The notes beneath the pieces are model-generated. The model saw nothing but the letters and a program-made list of their open reading frames with translations. It was not told the DNA's origin and searched no databases. A stretch of 64,000 nt of DNA from Massilibacillus massiliensis. Its GTDB lineage: Bacteria > Bacillota > Negativicutes > FLKF01. Shown here piece by piece: positions 1 through 7,849 of the stretch (the stretch's first letter is position 1; each line of letters starts with the position of its first letter). The stretch covers positions 2,263,894 to 2,327,893 of the forward strand of contig NZ_LT575483.1 of assembly GCF_900086705.1 (NCBI RefSeq), written 5' to 3'. Made by a program: the position numbers and the translations under genes.

Positions 1-1
1 T

Positions 2-430
2 GATCTGGGGAAGCTGGCAGTACCAAATGAGATTTTAGAGAAACCAGGAAATTTAAATAAAGAAGAAGTTATTATTATTAGGCAGCATACATATTATACA
101 TATCGTATTTTACAAGAAATTGATGGCTTTGATATGATTGCGAAGTGGGCGGCATATCATCATGAAACTTTGGACGGGCAGGGATATCCTTTTAGAATCG
201 GGAAGGATTCACTCCCGCTTGGTTCGAGGATCGTTGCCGTTGCAGACATATTTGTTGCGCTTACGGAAGATAGACCCTATCGAAAGAGTTTACCGGAAGA
301 ACGTGTAAAGAGAATTATTTTAGATCTGGTAGCAAAAGGTAAAATTGATAAATCTATCGTATATGAATTGTTTGAAAACTACCAACAAGCATTGTATCTT
401 ATGCGTGATTTAAAAGTAGGCACGGTATAG
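2..430 (+). CDS. HD-GYP domain protein, C-terminal part (truncated by window edge)
   Basis: The frame is open from the window edge to the TAG at 428-430 and matches the C-terminal half of an HD-GYP domain: DLGKLAVPNEILEKPG at the start, then HHETLDGQGYP and RIVAVADIFVALTEDRPYR. HD-GYP proteins are usually c-di-GMP phosphodiesterases or related signalling hydrolases. The HD pair and any sensor domain lie upstream of the window, so the input signal cannot be read. Family assignment is firm; the exact substrate is an inference. Confidence 0.85.
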   Translation, partial: DLGKLAVPNEILEKPGNLNKEEVIIIRQHTYYTYRILQEIDGFDMIAKWAAYHHETLDGQGYPFRIGKDSLPLGSRIVAVADIFVALTEDRPYRKSLPEERVKRIILDLVAKGKIDKSIVYELFENYQQALYLMRDLKVGTV

Positions 431-440
431 TTAAATGACA

Positions 441-456
441 GACCAAGGTATTGGTC
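441..456 (+). terminator. small hairpin after HD-GYP gene
   Basis: A perfect 6-bp stem with a GGTA loop (GACCAA/TTGGTC) lies 11 bases after the HD-GYP stop codon. There is no real T-run, so termination would be weak. Confidence 0.35.
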
Positions 457-594
457 TTCAGATTCGCTAGTTAGCGGCAAAAATAATTGAGGTTTGTTGC
501 TGCTAAGATCATTTTTGAGAATTTGCAAATATATTAATATAACCACAATATCATCAAAATATAATCAATATAAAATAAAAATATAACAAAAATA

Positions 595-623
595 TTGTAT
601 TGTATGAACTAAAATGTTATCAT
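595..623 (+). promoter_or_regulatory. probable mmsA promoter
   Basis: TTGTAT (595-600), a 17-base spacer, and TATCAT (618-623) with an extended -10 TG at 615-616. It lies about 45 bases before the mmsA start in very AT-rich DNA, where chance matches are common, so confidence is moderate. Confidence 0.45.
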
Positions 624-667
624 GTAGTTAGCGTTTTATTACTTTTGAGGAAGAAGGTTGTATTACT

Positions 668-2179
668 ATGCATGAAGTAAAAAGATTGCAGTACTACGTA
701 AACGGAGAATTCAAAACCTCTAAAACCGAAGTTTATTCGGACGCCTTTGATCCAAGCACGGGAGAGATTATAGCGAAAGTACCACGCTGTACGCCGAGTG
801 AAGTAGAAGAAGCCATTGCCAGTGCAAAGGCTGCATACCCAGGCTGGTCGGCAACTCCCGTACTGAAAAGAGTTCAGATATTATATAAATTTCGTGAACT
901 CCTAGTCAAAAATATGGAAGAGCTCACACATTTGGTAGCATTAGAAAATGGAAAAGCATGGGGAGAAGCAGAGGGAGATGTTTTAAAGGCAAAAGAAGGA
1001 ACTGAACAAGCTTTAGCAGCACCTTCTCTCATGATGAGTGAAAGTCTTTTGGATGCTTCAAAAGGCTATGATACTGTTGCTTATCGTGAACCGATTGGTG
1101 TATTCGCCGGAATTGTTCCCTTTAATTTTCCTGCGATGATTCCTATGGGATGGATGACACCAATCTGTATTGCTTGCGGAAATACAATTGTATTAAAAGC
1201 GGCTACGTTTACACCACAAACTTGTATGCGTGTGGCAGAATTATATAAAGAAGCTGGTTTGCCGGATGGTGTCATTAATATTGTCACATGCTCTAGGCAT
1301 GAAGCTGAAATTTTATTGTCTCATCCAGACGTAAAAGGGATTACCTTCGTTGGTTCTACAGACGTTGGGCTACATATCTATGCAACTGCTGCAGCGGCAG
1401 GAAAAAGAGTACAGGCTTTATGTGAAGCAAAAAATCATGCTTTGGTCTTAGAGGATGCACCGATTGAACGGACTGCCGCAGGTATTGTGAATGCTGCGTT
1501 TGGTTGCGCTGGCGAACGTTGTATGGCTTTGCCAGTTGTGGTTGTGCAGGAAAGCATCGCAGATGCGCTGGTGAAAGCGATCATTGAGCAGGCCAAGAAA
1601 TTGACGATAGGACCTGCTTATGATAAAACAACCAGACTTGGACCTGTTATTAATGATGAACATAAAAAATCAGTTTTAAATTGGATTCAGAAAGGGCTTG
1701 ATGAAGGTGCGCAGCTTGTGCTTGATGGACGAGATGTTACCGTAAAAGGGCATGAAAAAGGTTTTTATATTGGGCCAACAATTTTAGATCATGTTAAGGA
1801 AGGGATGAGTGTAGGGACGAGAGAAATTTTCGGGCCTGTACTTTGTATTAAAAGGGTAAAAACCTTTGAAGAAGGATTGTCCATCATGAATGATAATCCT
1901 TATGCAAATGGTTCGGTAATTTTCACGCAAAATGGGTATTATGCTAGAGAATTCGTCCGCCATACAGATGGTGGAATGGTCGGTGTAAATGTTGGTATTC
2001 CAGTACCAGTGGGGATGTTCCCATTCAATGGGCATAAAAAATCCTTCTTTGGCGATTTGCATTGCCTTGGTAAAGACGGTTATCGCTTTTACACGGAAAG
2101 AAAAGTTGTAACTACACATTGGTTTGATGAACATGAGAAAAAATCAAAGACCGTAAGCACTTGGGATGGAACGATTTAA
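668..2179 (+). CDS. mmsA: CoA-acylating methylmalonate-semialdehyde dehydrogenase
   Basis: 503-residue aldehyde dehydrogenase of the MmsA branch, which oxidises (methyl)malonate semialdehyde to propionyl-CoA/acetyl-CoA with NAD and CoA in valine or inositol breakdown. The Rossmann-type region includes GVFAGIVPFNFPAMIPMGW near residue 140, and the catalytic cysteine is residue 285 in the GERCMA motif, the form typical of MmsA. Length matches the family. A GAGGAAGAAGG ribosome site precedes the ATG. No other inositol or valine genes are adjacent, so the pathway is not fixed by context; it appears to be a single-gene unit. Confidence 0.92.
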   Translation: MHEVKRLQYYVNGEFKTSKTEVYSDAFDPSTGEIIAKVPRCTPSEVEEAIASAKAAYPGWSATPVLKRVQILYKFRELLVKNMEELTHLVALENGKAWGEAEGDVLKAKEGTEQALAAPSLMMSESLLDASKGYDTVAYREPIGVFAGIVPFNFPAMIPMGWMTPICIACGNTIVLKAATFTPQTCMRVAELYKEAGLPDGVINIVTCSRHEAEILLSHPDVKGITFVGSTDVGLHIYATAAAAGKRVQALCEAKNHALVLEDAPIERTAAGIVNAAFGCAGERCMALPVVVVQESIADALVKAIIEQAKKLTIGPAYDKTTRLGPVINDEHKKSVLNWIQKGLDEGAQLVLDGRDVTVKGHEKGFYIGPTILDHVKEGMSVGTREIFGPVLCIKRVKTFEEGLSIMNDNPYANGSVIFTQNGYYAREFVRHTDGGMVGVNVGIPVPVGMFPFNGHKKSFFGDLHCLGKDGYRFYTERKVVTTHWFDEHEKKSKTVSTWDGTI

Positions 2180-2400
2180 CGATCCTTAAAAATACCTCTA
2201 CTTTTTTACTACAGTCTAAAAATTTATTGTAGGGTAATGGGGGAATGTTACTCTATTTTAAAAGATTTAGACATCATATTTGTGAATGAATTCTATCTTA
2301 CTTTATAGATCATAATATAGAATAGGATAGCTTTTTTAGTCGCAATCCATTATAATAATAAATGAATTATTTTTAAAACATGTAAGTGAATAATGTTTTT

Positions 2401-2440
2401 TAGGAGGAGGCTGTCATTACAGGCTCCTTTTATGTTTTTT
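2401..2440 (+). promoter_or_regulatory. hairpin in the nhaA leader
   Basis: GAGGCTGT (2406-2413) and ACAGGCTC (2418-2425) form an 8-bp stem with one internal G-G mismatch around a CATT loop, followed by a T-rich stretch. It lies about 50 bases before nhaA. It could be a weak terminator or a leader element. I do not recognise a known ion-responsive riboswitch. The rest of 2180-2474 shows no gene. Confidence 0.35.
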
Positions 2441-2474
2441 TAATAGTATTTTGGAATAAAGTAGAGGTAAAATA

Positions 2475-3686
2475 ATGAAAAAAAAGACCAACTATATTGT
2501 AAAAAAACGTGTTAGACAGCTAACGTGTGATTTTATGCATTTTTTTCAACGGGAGACAACGAGTGGGATTATACTGTTACTATGTGCAGTCGTTGCTATG
2601 GTAATTGCAAATTCTTCGTTGTTTGTAAAGTATGAGGCGCTATTGCATCGAGATATAAGTATTGGAATTGCAAATTTTTCTCTATCGATGTCCGTATTGC
2701 ACTGGATCAATGATGCGTTGATGGCCGTTTTTTTCTTTGTTATTGGGATGGAAATTAAGCGTGAGGTTTTATTTGGGGAGTTAAAATCATTGTCGGCAAC
2801 CATTTTGCCAATTGTTGCAGCCATTGGCGGTATGATTGTTCCAGCAGGGATATATATATTGATCAATTGGGGAGAGATTACAATTAGCGGCTGGGGTGTA
2901 CCAATGGCAACAGATATTGCTTTCGCCATTGGCATTCTTGCCTTTGCAGCTGGAAATGCGCCGCGTAGTATTGCTATATTTTTGACAGCTTTAGCAATAG
3001 TAGATGACCTCGGAGCAATTATTGTGATTGCATTATTTTATACGAGTAACCTATCCTGGATTGCACTACTTTTTGGCATGGGGTTTTTAATCATTGCATT
3101 TTTATTAAATCGTGCGAAGGTGCAGTTTATCAGTGCTTATATATTCAGTGGATTGCTTGCTTGGTATGCTTTTTTGCAAGCTGGTATCCATCCAACGATT
3201 GCCGGTGTAATACTTGGTTTTATGATACCAGCCAATGGGGAAAATTCGATGATGCATAAGTTGGAAACCATTCTTGGAAGATGGTCTTCTTATGCTATCA
3301 TGCCGTTGTTTGCACTTGCCAATGCAGGAATCCGAATTGACGCCGAAGCTTTTACAAGTATTTTTACGCCCGTTGGTTTAGGAATATTGTTGGGGCTTTG
3401 TCTCGGAAAGCCAATTGGCATTTTTGGCAGTGCTTACTTATTGATAAAATTCAAGCTAATAAAGATGCCGGAGAAACTTAACTTTTGCTATTTTGGTGGA
3501 GCTGGTGTACTCGGCGGAATTGGTTTCACAATGTCACTGTTTATCGCCTCATTGGCTTTTTCTGACCCGAAGATTTTGATGACAGCAAAATTGAGTATTA
3601 TTTGTGCATCGATATTGTCGGGGTTGATAGGGATTTTGATTTTTAAAATCATTGCATGGAACCATAAGGTGAAAAAAAATACATAA
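2475..3686 (+). CDS. nhaA: Na+/H+ antiporter NhaA
   Basis: 403-residue polytopic membrane protein. The NhaA core is clear: ATDIAFAIG with the aspartate near residue 147, and ALAIVDDLGAI with the paired aspartates near 177-178 that bind Na+/Li+ and protons. About twelve hydrophobic segments are visible and the C terminus is short and basic (HKVKKN). NhaA exchanges cytoplasmic Na+ for external protons in pH and sodium homeostasis. It stands alone, flanked by intergenic regions of roughly 295 and 190 bases. The length is normal and nothing is missing. Confidence 0.95.
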   Translation: MKKKTNYIVKKRVRQLTCDFMHFFQRETTSGIILLLCAVVAMVIANSSLFVKYEALLHRDISIGIANFSLSMSVLHWINDALMAVFFFVIGMEIKREVLFGELKSLSATILPIVAAIGGMIVPAGIYILINWGEITISGWGVPMATDIAFAIGILAFAAGNAPRSIAIFLTALAIVDDLGAIIVIALFYTSNLSWIALLFGMGFLIIAFLLNRAKVQFISAYIFSGLLAWYAFLQAGIHPTIAGVILGFMIPANGENSMMHKLETILGRWSSYAIMPLFALANAGIRIDAEAFTSIFTPVGLGILLGLCLGKPIGIFGSAYLLIKFKLIKMPEKLNFCYFGGAGVLGGIGFTMSLFIASLAFSDPKILMTAKLSIICASILSGLIGILIFKIIAWNHKVKKNT

Positions 3687-3808
3687 TTTTAAGAGTGGAT
3701 GTATTGATTGCCAAAATAAAACTATTTTTAGAAATTTGGTAAATAATTTTTCACGAGAAATCTGTTGGTTCATACTGACAAATACCGTTCTAGTTAAAAT
3801 AAAAATGC

Positions 3809-3837
3809 TTGACAAATATATCCATGAAATGTATTAT
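3809..3837 (+). promoter_or_regulatory. consensus sigma-A promoter of the rtcB-prfH leader
   Basis: TTGACA (3809-3814), exactly 17 bases, TATTAT (3832-3837). No other convincing promoter lies between here and rtcB: only 36 bases separate the last terminator from the rtcB start. This is therefore the likely promoter of the leader ORF and, by read-through, of rtcB-prfH. Confidence 0.75.
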
Positions 3838-3851
3838 TAAAAATAATCTAG

Positions 3852-3954
3852 ATATTAGGCTAAAGGAGTGTTTTATTATGTTGGTAATTGTTAATTTTGC
3901 GGTGAACGAAATTTAATAGTAAGTTTTTAGACAACCATAAGCCTAATATTTTTT
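3852..3954 (+). terminator. long-loop terminator T1 enclosing the leader ORF
   Basis: ATATTAGGCT (3852-3861) is exactly complementary to AGCCTAATAT (3940-3949), and six Ts follow (3949-3954). The 78-base loop contains the ribosome site and all 12 codons of the leader ORF. Because the left arm abuts the AAAGGAG ribosome site, a ribosome loading on the leader would compete with the stem. This is seen in sequence; the regulatory role is inferred. Confidence 0.6.
3878..3916 (+). CDS. 12-codon leader peptide upstream of rtcB-prfH
   Basis: ATG at 3878 follows an AAAGGAG site (3862-3868, nine bases away) and encodes MLVIVNFAVNEI before TAA at 3914. The peptide is mostly hydrophobic and has no run of one amino acid, unlike classical biosynthetic attenuator peptides. 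It sits between a consensus promoter and three terminators, the layout of ribosome-sensing leaders. It is not in any family I recognise. Translation is likely from the ribosome site, but function is inferred from position alone. Confidence 0.5.
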   Translation: MLVIVNFAVNEI

Positions 3955-3959
3955 GATGG

Positions 3960-3983
3960 CACGATAGGTTATCGTGTTTTTTT
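3960..3983 (+). terminator. terminator T2 in the rtcB leader
   Basis: Perfect 7-bp stem CACGATA/TATCGTG with a GGT loop, followed by seven Ts. A weaker hairpin (3984-4003, ATTGCCTT/AAGGTAAT) follows directly. Confidence 0.8.
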
Positions 3984-4007
3984 ATTGCCTTTTTTAAGGT
4001 AATCTAG

Positions 4008-4035
4008 GCCGCAGCTTGGTTGCTGCGGCTTTTTT
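4008..4035 (+). terminator. terminator T3 in the rtcB leader
   Basis: Perfect 8-bp GC-rich stem GCCGCAGC/GCTGCGGC with a six-base loop and six Ts, a textbook intrinsic terminator. It lies only 36 bases before the rtcB ATG, leaving no space for a new promoter, so rtcB expression must depend on read-through. Confidence 0.85.
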
Positions 4036-4071
4036 ATGTCATTTTAGCAATAGTTAATTAAGGAGAATCAA

Positions 4072-5139
4072 ATGAGCAAAATAAAAATAATTACCAACGA
4101 AAAAAATTGGTTAGAAGATACTGCAATAAACCAACTAAAATGTTTATCCGAGTTACCAAGTGTAATTCAAGCAGTCGGATTGCCGGATTTACACGCGGGA
4201 AAATCTCCGATTGGTGCGGTGATTGTAACAAAAGGATGCATATACCCACAGATTATTGGCGGTGATATTGGTTGTGGAATGGGGTTGTTTTCCACGGGAA
4301 TTGAACATCGCAAATTTAAGCTTGAACGTTGGGTTACAAAGTTAAATTGTATACGAGAGCTAATCGATGTTGAAACCATAAACCCATATAAAGAGCCAAG
4401 TCCAATTTATGATTTGGGAACGATTGGCGGCGGAAATCACTTTGCTGAATTTCAGGTGGTTGATAGAGTGTATGACAAAGAAAGCTTTGCAGCACTGTCA
4501 ATCGATGAATCTATGCTAATGTTATTGATACATAGTGGATCGCGTGGTTATGGGCAAAGTATATTAAATCGATTTGATAAAGCGCAAGGACTTATAAACA
4601 ATAGTAAGCAGATGCAAGACTATATGGCAGAACATGAGCAAGCAGTTGTTTGGGCGTCAAGGAATAGATCCATTGTAGCGAATAAATTGTTGCGTTATTT
4701 AGGATATACTCCACATATTGAAAAGATTATTGATTGTCAGCACAATTTTATAGAGCAAAGAAATGATGTATTTATTCATCGTAAAGGAGCTGTATCGGCA
4801 GAATTGGGAGCTGTAGTTATACCGGGATCCAGAGGGGCGCTTACCTATGTTGTAAAACCAACGGAAAATACTAAAATAACAGCGTATTCATTATCGCATG
4901 GCGCTGGTCGTAAGTGGGCGAGAAGTTTGTGTAAATCGCGCATTCGTGATAAGTATGACAGAAATACAATTCGTCAAACAAAACTGAAAAGCAAGGTAGT
5001 ATGCCATGATACTGATTTATTGTTTCAGGAGGCACCAGAGGCTTATAAAAATATTGATACGGTCATTGAAAGTCTCTTACAATTTGGATTAATTGAAGTT
5101 GTTGCTACGCTGCGGCCAGTATTGACATATAAGGGGTGA
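4072..5139 (+). CDS. RtcB-family RNA ligase, short form paired with PrfH
   Basis: 355-residue RtcB-type RNA ligase, shorter than classical RtcB. Conserved metal and active-site motifs are present in order: DLHAGKSP near 42, GGDIGCGMG near 63-71, GTIGGGNHFAE near 116, HSGSRGYG near 154, and SHGAGRKWAR near 275, which carries the histidine guanylated in this family. RtcB joins 2',3'-cyclic phosphate or 3'-phosphate ends to 5'-OH ends. Linkage to prfH (nine-base gap) is the arrangement known for the RtcB2-PrfH pair, which repairs ribosomes cleaved in the 16S decoding centre. An AAGGAG site precedes the ATG. Expression is probably controlled by the terminator-rich leader. Confidence 0.88.
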   Translation: MSKIKIITNEKNWLEDTAINQLKCLSELPSVIQAVGLPDLHAGKSPIGAVIVTKGCIYPQIIGGDIGCGMGLFSTGIEHRKFKLERWVTKLNCIRELIDVETINPYKEPSPIYDLGTIGGGNHFAEFQVVDRVYDKESFAALSIDESMLMLLIHSGSRGYGQSILNRFDKAQGLINNSKQMQDYMAEHEQAVVWASRNRSIVANKLLRYLGYTPHIEKIIDCQHNFIEQRNDVFIHRKGAVSAELGAVVIPGSRGALTYVVKPTENTKITAYSLSHGAGRKWARSLCKSRIRDKYDRNTIRQTKLKSKVVCHDTDLLFQEAPEAYKNIDTVIESLLQFGLIEVVATLRPVLTYKG

Positions 5140-5148
5140 TCAATAGCT

Positions 5149-5754
5149 ATGTTACTACAAATAAGTTCTGGAAAAGGACCCTTAGAATGCGAATTGGCAG
5201 TTGGAAGATTTTTAAAGGTATTAGAAAAAGAGTTTGATGGGCTAAAAATAGTAAGTCAGATGCAAAGTGGTTATTTGGATTGTTATAAATCAGTCATTAT
5301 TGAAATAAATAGCAAGCAAGCTAAAAACATTATTGGAACCATTCAATGGATCGTAAAAAGTCCGTTTAGACCAAAGCATAAGCGAAAAAACTGGTTTATT
5401 GGAGTCTGTGAAATAGAAAAAAATAAACAACAAAATTTTGATGGTACCCTTATTCGTTTTGAAACCTTTAGAAGTGGTGGAAAAGGTGGACAAAATGTGA
5501 ATAAGGTCGAAACCGGGGTGCGAGTTATCTATATACCTACTGGTCTTAGCGTTGTGTCAACGCAAGGGCGTGATCAATATACGAATAAAAAATTAGCTTT
5601 AATCAGATTGAATGAAATCATTATGGAGCAAAATTTTGCCCAAGAGCAGAAAATGAAGGAGGTTATGTGGATTCAGCACGAATTGGTAGAGCGCGGAAAA
5701 CCGATTCGTATTTATGAAGGAGATGGATTTAGGTTACGAAAATCTATATTATAA
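5149..5754 (+). CDS. prfH: peptide chain release factor-like protein PrfH
   Basis: 201-residue class-I release-factor relative with the peptidyl-hydrolysis motif GGQ at residues 113-115 inside RSGGKGGQNVNKVETGVR. The N-terminal codon-recognition domain of RF1/RF2 is reduced, as expected for PrfH. The C terminus is basic. PrfH releases the nascent peptide from ribosomes with damaged decoding centres so that the partner RtcB can reseal the rRNA. It is almost certainly co-transcribed with the ligase gene. Confidence 0.9.
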   Translation: MLLQISSGKGPLECELAVGRFLKVLEKEFDGLKIVSQMQSGYLDCYKSVIIEINSKQAKNIIGTIQWIVKSPFRPKHKRKNWFIGVCEIEKNKQQNFDGTLIRFETFRSGGKGGQNVNKVETGVRVIYIPTGLSVVSTQGRDQYTNKKLALIRLNEIIMEQNFAQEQKMKEVMWIQHELVERGKPIRIYEGDGFRLRKSIL

Positions 5755-5996
5755 TTCAAAGATTTCTTTTTCATAGTGAATAGTATCGTCGTGGAGTTTT
5801 GGATTTTAATTTGATTATTTGTAATATGATGTAGTTGTAAGTTTCTAATTTAATAGATTATAATAAATTTACGTTAATGAATGATTTAAATTAAAAAAAT
5901 GTGATACTAGGTCTTCCTATACATTTAAAAAGCTGATTTATTGAATTCCGTCAATATCGATAAGAAGATATAGGAGATTTTTGAGGATGTGATTTT

Positions 5997-6740
5997 ATGA
6001 AGAAAAATGCCATTATTTTATTGTGCTTCTTTCTTTGGGTGGCTGCCACAATATTGATATTTGGATGGGTCATACCTGTGATTATACAATTTTATTTACA
6101 TAATGATGAAGCGAGAGGGATTACACTGTTATTCATTTTTATTGGAGTGGTTCTTTTAAAACGATTTACGTGGCAGAATTATCTTGTATATGTTATTGCT
6201 GTATTCTCACTGATTGGAATGATAGGTGATACCACTGGCAATTTTGTGTATAACAAACCTCTTGAATGGCTGCTGTCTTCTTTTGGCGAATTACAGATTG
6301 TACAGAATATCTATAATTATGTACCGGGGGAATATGTTATTTCGAATGATCTTATACTTTTAGGTTCGGATGGATCGAAAGAACGGTTGAGTGAGATATG
6401 GTTGTATCTATACCGTTTTATACAATATTTAATAACTTATTCTATTTTGGGATCTTTGCTTAGCTTTATCATAGATAGATTACCCGCTAAGAGAATGGTA
6501 ATATTTCAAAAGGTAGAAAATGATGTTATGACGGAGGAATTAGCACACAAAGTAGCAGAAGAACTTAAACGCAGAGAAGACGAGAAAAACAGCAAGCTGA
6601 TAATTTCCGAGGATATCAAAGCAGAGCTTTTGAAATTAAAGAAAAATGGCGATCTTATTTTAGCAATTAAAGTAGTTCGAAAATATACGGATTTATCTCT
6701 GGGGGAAGCAAAGAAATTTGTCGAGGATTTGGAAACATAA
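5997..6740 (+). CDS. membrane protein with C-terminal L7/L12-like domain
   Basis: 247 residues. Three or four hydrophobic segments fill the first ~165 residues, e.g. AIILLCFFLWVAATILIFGW near 5-24, GITLLFIFIGVVLLK near 40 and FIQYLITYSILGSLLSFI near 140. A charged linker leads to a tail of about 40 residues (KNGDLILAIKVVRKYTDLS, then GEAKKFVEDLE) that resembles the C-terminal domain of ribosomal protein L7/L12, which recruits translation factors. The function of such membrane fusions is unknown. It follows 242 bases of gene-free DNA after prfH and has its own ribosome site (TAGGAGA, then GAGGATG). Confidence 0.6.
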   Translation: MKKNAIILLCFFLWVAATILIFGWVIPVIIQFYLHNDEARGITLLFIFIGVVLLKRFTWQNYLVYVIAVFSLIGMIGDTTGNFVYNKPLEWLLSSFGELQIVQNIYNYVPGEYVISNDLILLGSDGSKERLSEIWLYLYRFIQYLITYSILGSLLSFIIDRLPAKRMVIFQKVENDVMTEELAHKVAEELKRREDEKNSKLIISEDIKAELLKLKKNGDLILAIKVVRKYTDLSLGEAKKFVEDLET

Positions 6741-6805
6741 AATTTTGTTCATGCTTATAAGGGGATTATGATTTGAATATTTTTATAAAATGGAGATAAG
6801 TACAA

Positions 6806-7549
6806 ATGAACGGTGAAATGTACCAGATGTGCAATATTGTTGCAAGCGTGAAGCAAGCACTTAAAAATAATACTGTGTTTATCTTTGAGCCAGCATCATA
6901 TGAAAAATTCCTTGTTTTTCATATGATGTCGGCTGCTTGCTGTAAAGTTGATACGATAGAAAAATGGTTTGAGGAGTGCTGTAAAAAAGGCATTGTTGAT
7001 ATTAAGTTTTTAACACCAGTGAAAATGGATGAGTGGAATTTAGATATATTTGCAAATGCGCATTCTAATTTATTACTTTGTTATTATGCAAATGGATTGG
7101 TTACTTATTTTCAGGCAGATTGGAAATTCTGTGAATACGAAGAAGGTTGGGATATTACCTACACTGAATATGTTTGGAAAAATCCGTCGCAAGATAAACC
7201 AAAATTTCACGATAATACGAAGCCGTTTATAAAAATTTTGGAACAAATAGAAACATTGGCTCTTCAGCTTGAAGTTGACAACTTTGCAAGTTTATTCCGA
7301 AAAGCGATTTTAGCAGCAAAGGGAGAAATTCTTGCTGAATCTAAAATATCTATTCAATTGCCGGATCAGAATAAGAGACTTTTCCTTGCTGTTTCTGCCG
7401 CTTCTGTTTTTGGCGGGATGGGGTCTTGGAATGATCTTCCTCTTTGTATAGCGCATGAAATGAATTTGGTAAAAGAATATGAACAGTTAACTTCGGCTTT
7501 ACGTGATCAATTAACATTAGCGATACTTTATGCGATTAATGAGTGGTAA
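6806..7549 (+). CDS. hypothetical protein
   Basis: 247 residues with GGAG ten bases before the ATG. It is soluble-looking, with several cysteines in the first third (CCKVDTIEKWFEECCKKG near 45-62) and a C-terminal helical part containing a small glycine-rich stretch (SVFGGMGSWNDLP near 205). No signal peptide, membrane segment or catalytic motif that I recognise. It lies 65 bases after the L7/L12-like membrane protein and may be co-transcribed with it. Function unknown. Confidence 0.6.
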   Translation: MNGEMYQMCNIVASVKQALKNNTVFIFEPASYEKFLVFHMMSAACCKVDTIEKWFEECCKKGIVDIKFLTPVKMDEWNLDIFANAHSNLLLCYYANGLVTYFQADWKFCEYEEGWDITYTEYVWKNPSQDKPKFHDNTKPFIKILEQIETLALQLEVDNFASLFRKAILAAKGEILAESKISIQLPDQNKRLFLAVSAASVFGGMGSWNDLPLCIAHEMNLVKEYEQLTSALRDQLTLAILYAINEW

Positions 7550-7563
7550 ATAATAAAAATAAA

Positions 7564-7593
7564 AAGGCTTTTGAGGTTTCCCTCAAAAGCCTT
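7564..7593 (-). terminator. original terminator of the tRNA-Thr gene
   Basis: Perfect 13-bp stem AAGGCTTTTGAGG/CCTCAAAAGCCTT with a four-base loop. Read on the minus strand it is followed by a T-rich run, so it serves the minus-strand tRNA whose 3' end copy starts at 7604. It also faces the end of the plus-strand gene at 7549. Confidence 0.85.
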
Positions 7594-7603
7594 GAATTCT
7601 CTA

Positions 7604-7648
7604 TGGAGCTGATAATAGGATTTCAACCTACGACCTACTCATTACGAA
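7604..7648 (-). repeat. tRNA-Thr(CGU) 3' end, att copy 1
   Basis: 45 bp equal to the 3' end of a tRNA on the minus strand. It contains half of the anticodon arm (loop TTCGTAA, anticodon CGT), the variable loop, the T arm, the acceptor strand TATCAGC, discriminator T and CCA. The 5' half is missing. The T loop carries a substitution (GGTTGAAATCC), so this copy is decaying. It is the outermost of three tandem copies. Confidence 0.85.
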
Positions 7649-7849
7649 TGTTGGATACTGTGTTTGGTGAATAATTACAACCTTTGTAAAGCCTTGATTT
7701 TGTTGGAATGAAGGTTGTAAGATTTGTGATTCTTGGTAGTGGTAATGGATATTTTCTAAAGGTTAAGGGACAAAATTATAGTTAGGTAAATTCCTAGGGA
7801 TATGGGGATATTATGGTATAATAGAAGTTAACTAGAAAGAGGTGATTGG
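7649..7849. other. gene-free left end of element A
   Basis: No coding region recognised. It contains GGTTAAGGGACAAA near 7762, resembling the other GGGA-rich end repeats, and the Fic promoter at the right end. Confidence 0.4.
7817..7822 (+). promoter_or_regulatory. extended -10 promoter of the Fic gene
   Basis: TGGTATAAT gives an extended -10 (TG at 7814-7815, TATAAT at 7817-7822), 28 bases before the Fic ATG. No good -35 is visible, as is common for extended -10 promoters. Confidence 0.55.

Noticed and set aside
2401-2440. Ion-sensing riboswitch upstream of nhaA
   Set aside because: Only one mismatched hairpin is visible and I recognise no known Na+ or Li+ riboswitch core. Kept only as a possible leader hairpin.
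7050-7232. 60-codon plus-strand ORF inside gene 6806-7549
   Set aside because: Different frame in a larger gene, no ribosome site, no coherent product.
7604-7648. Complete tRNA genes at the three att copies
   Set aside because: Only the 3' 45 bases are present. The acceptor 5' strand, D arm and half of the anticodon arm are missing in each.
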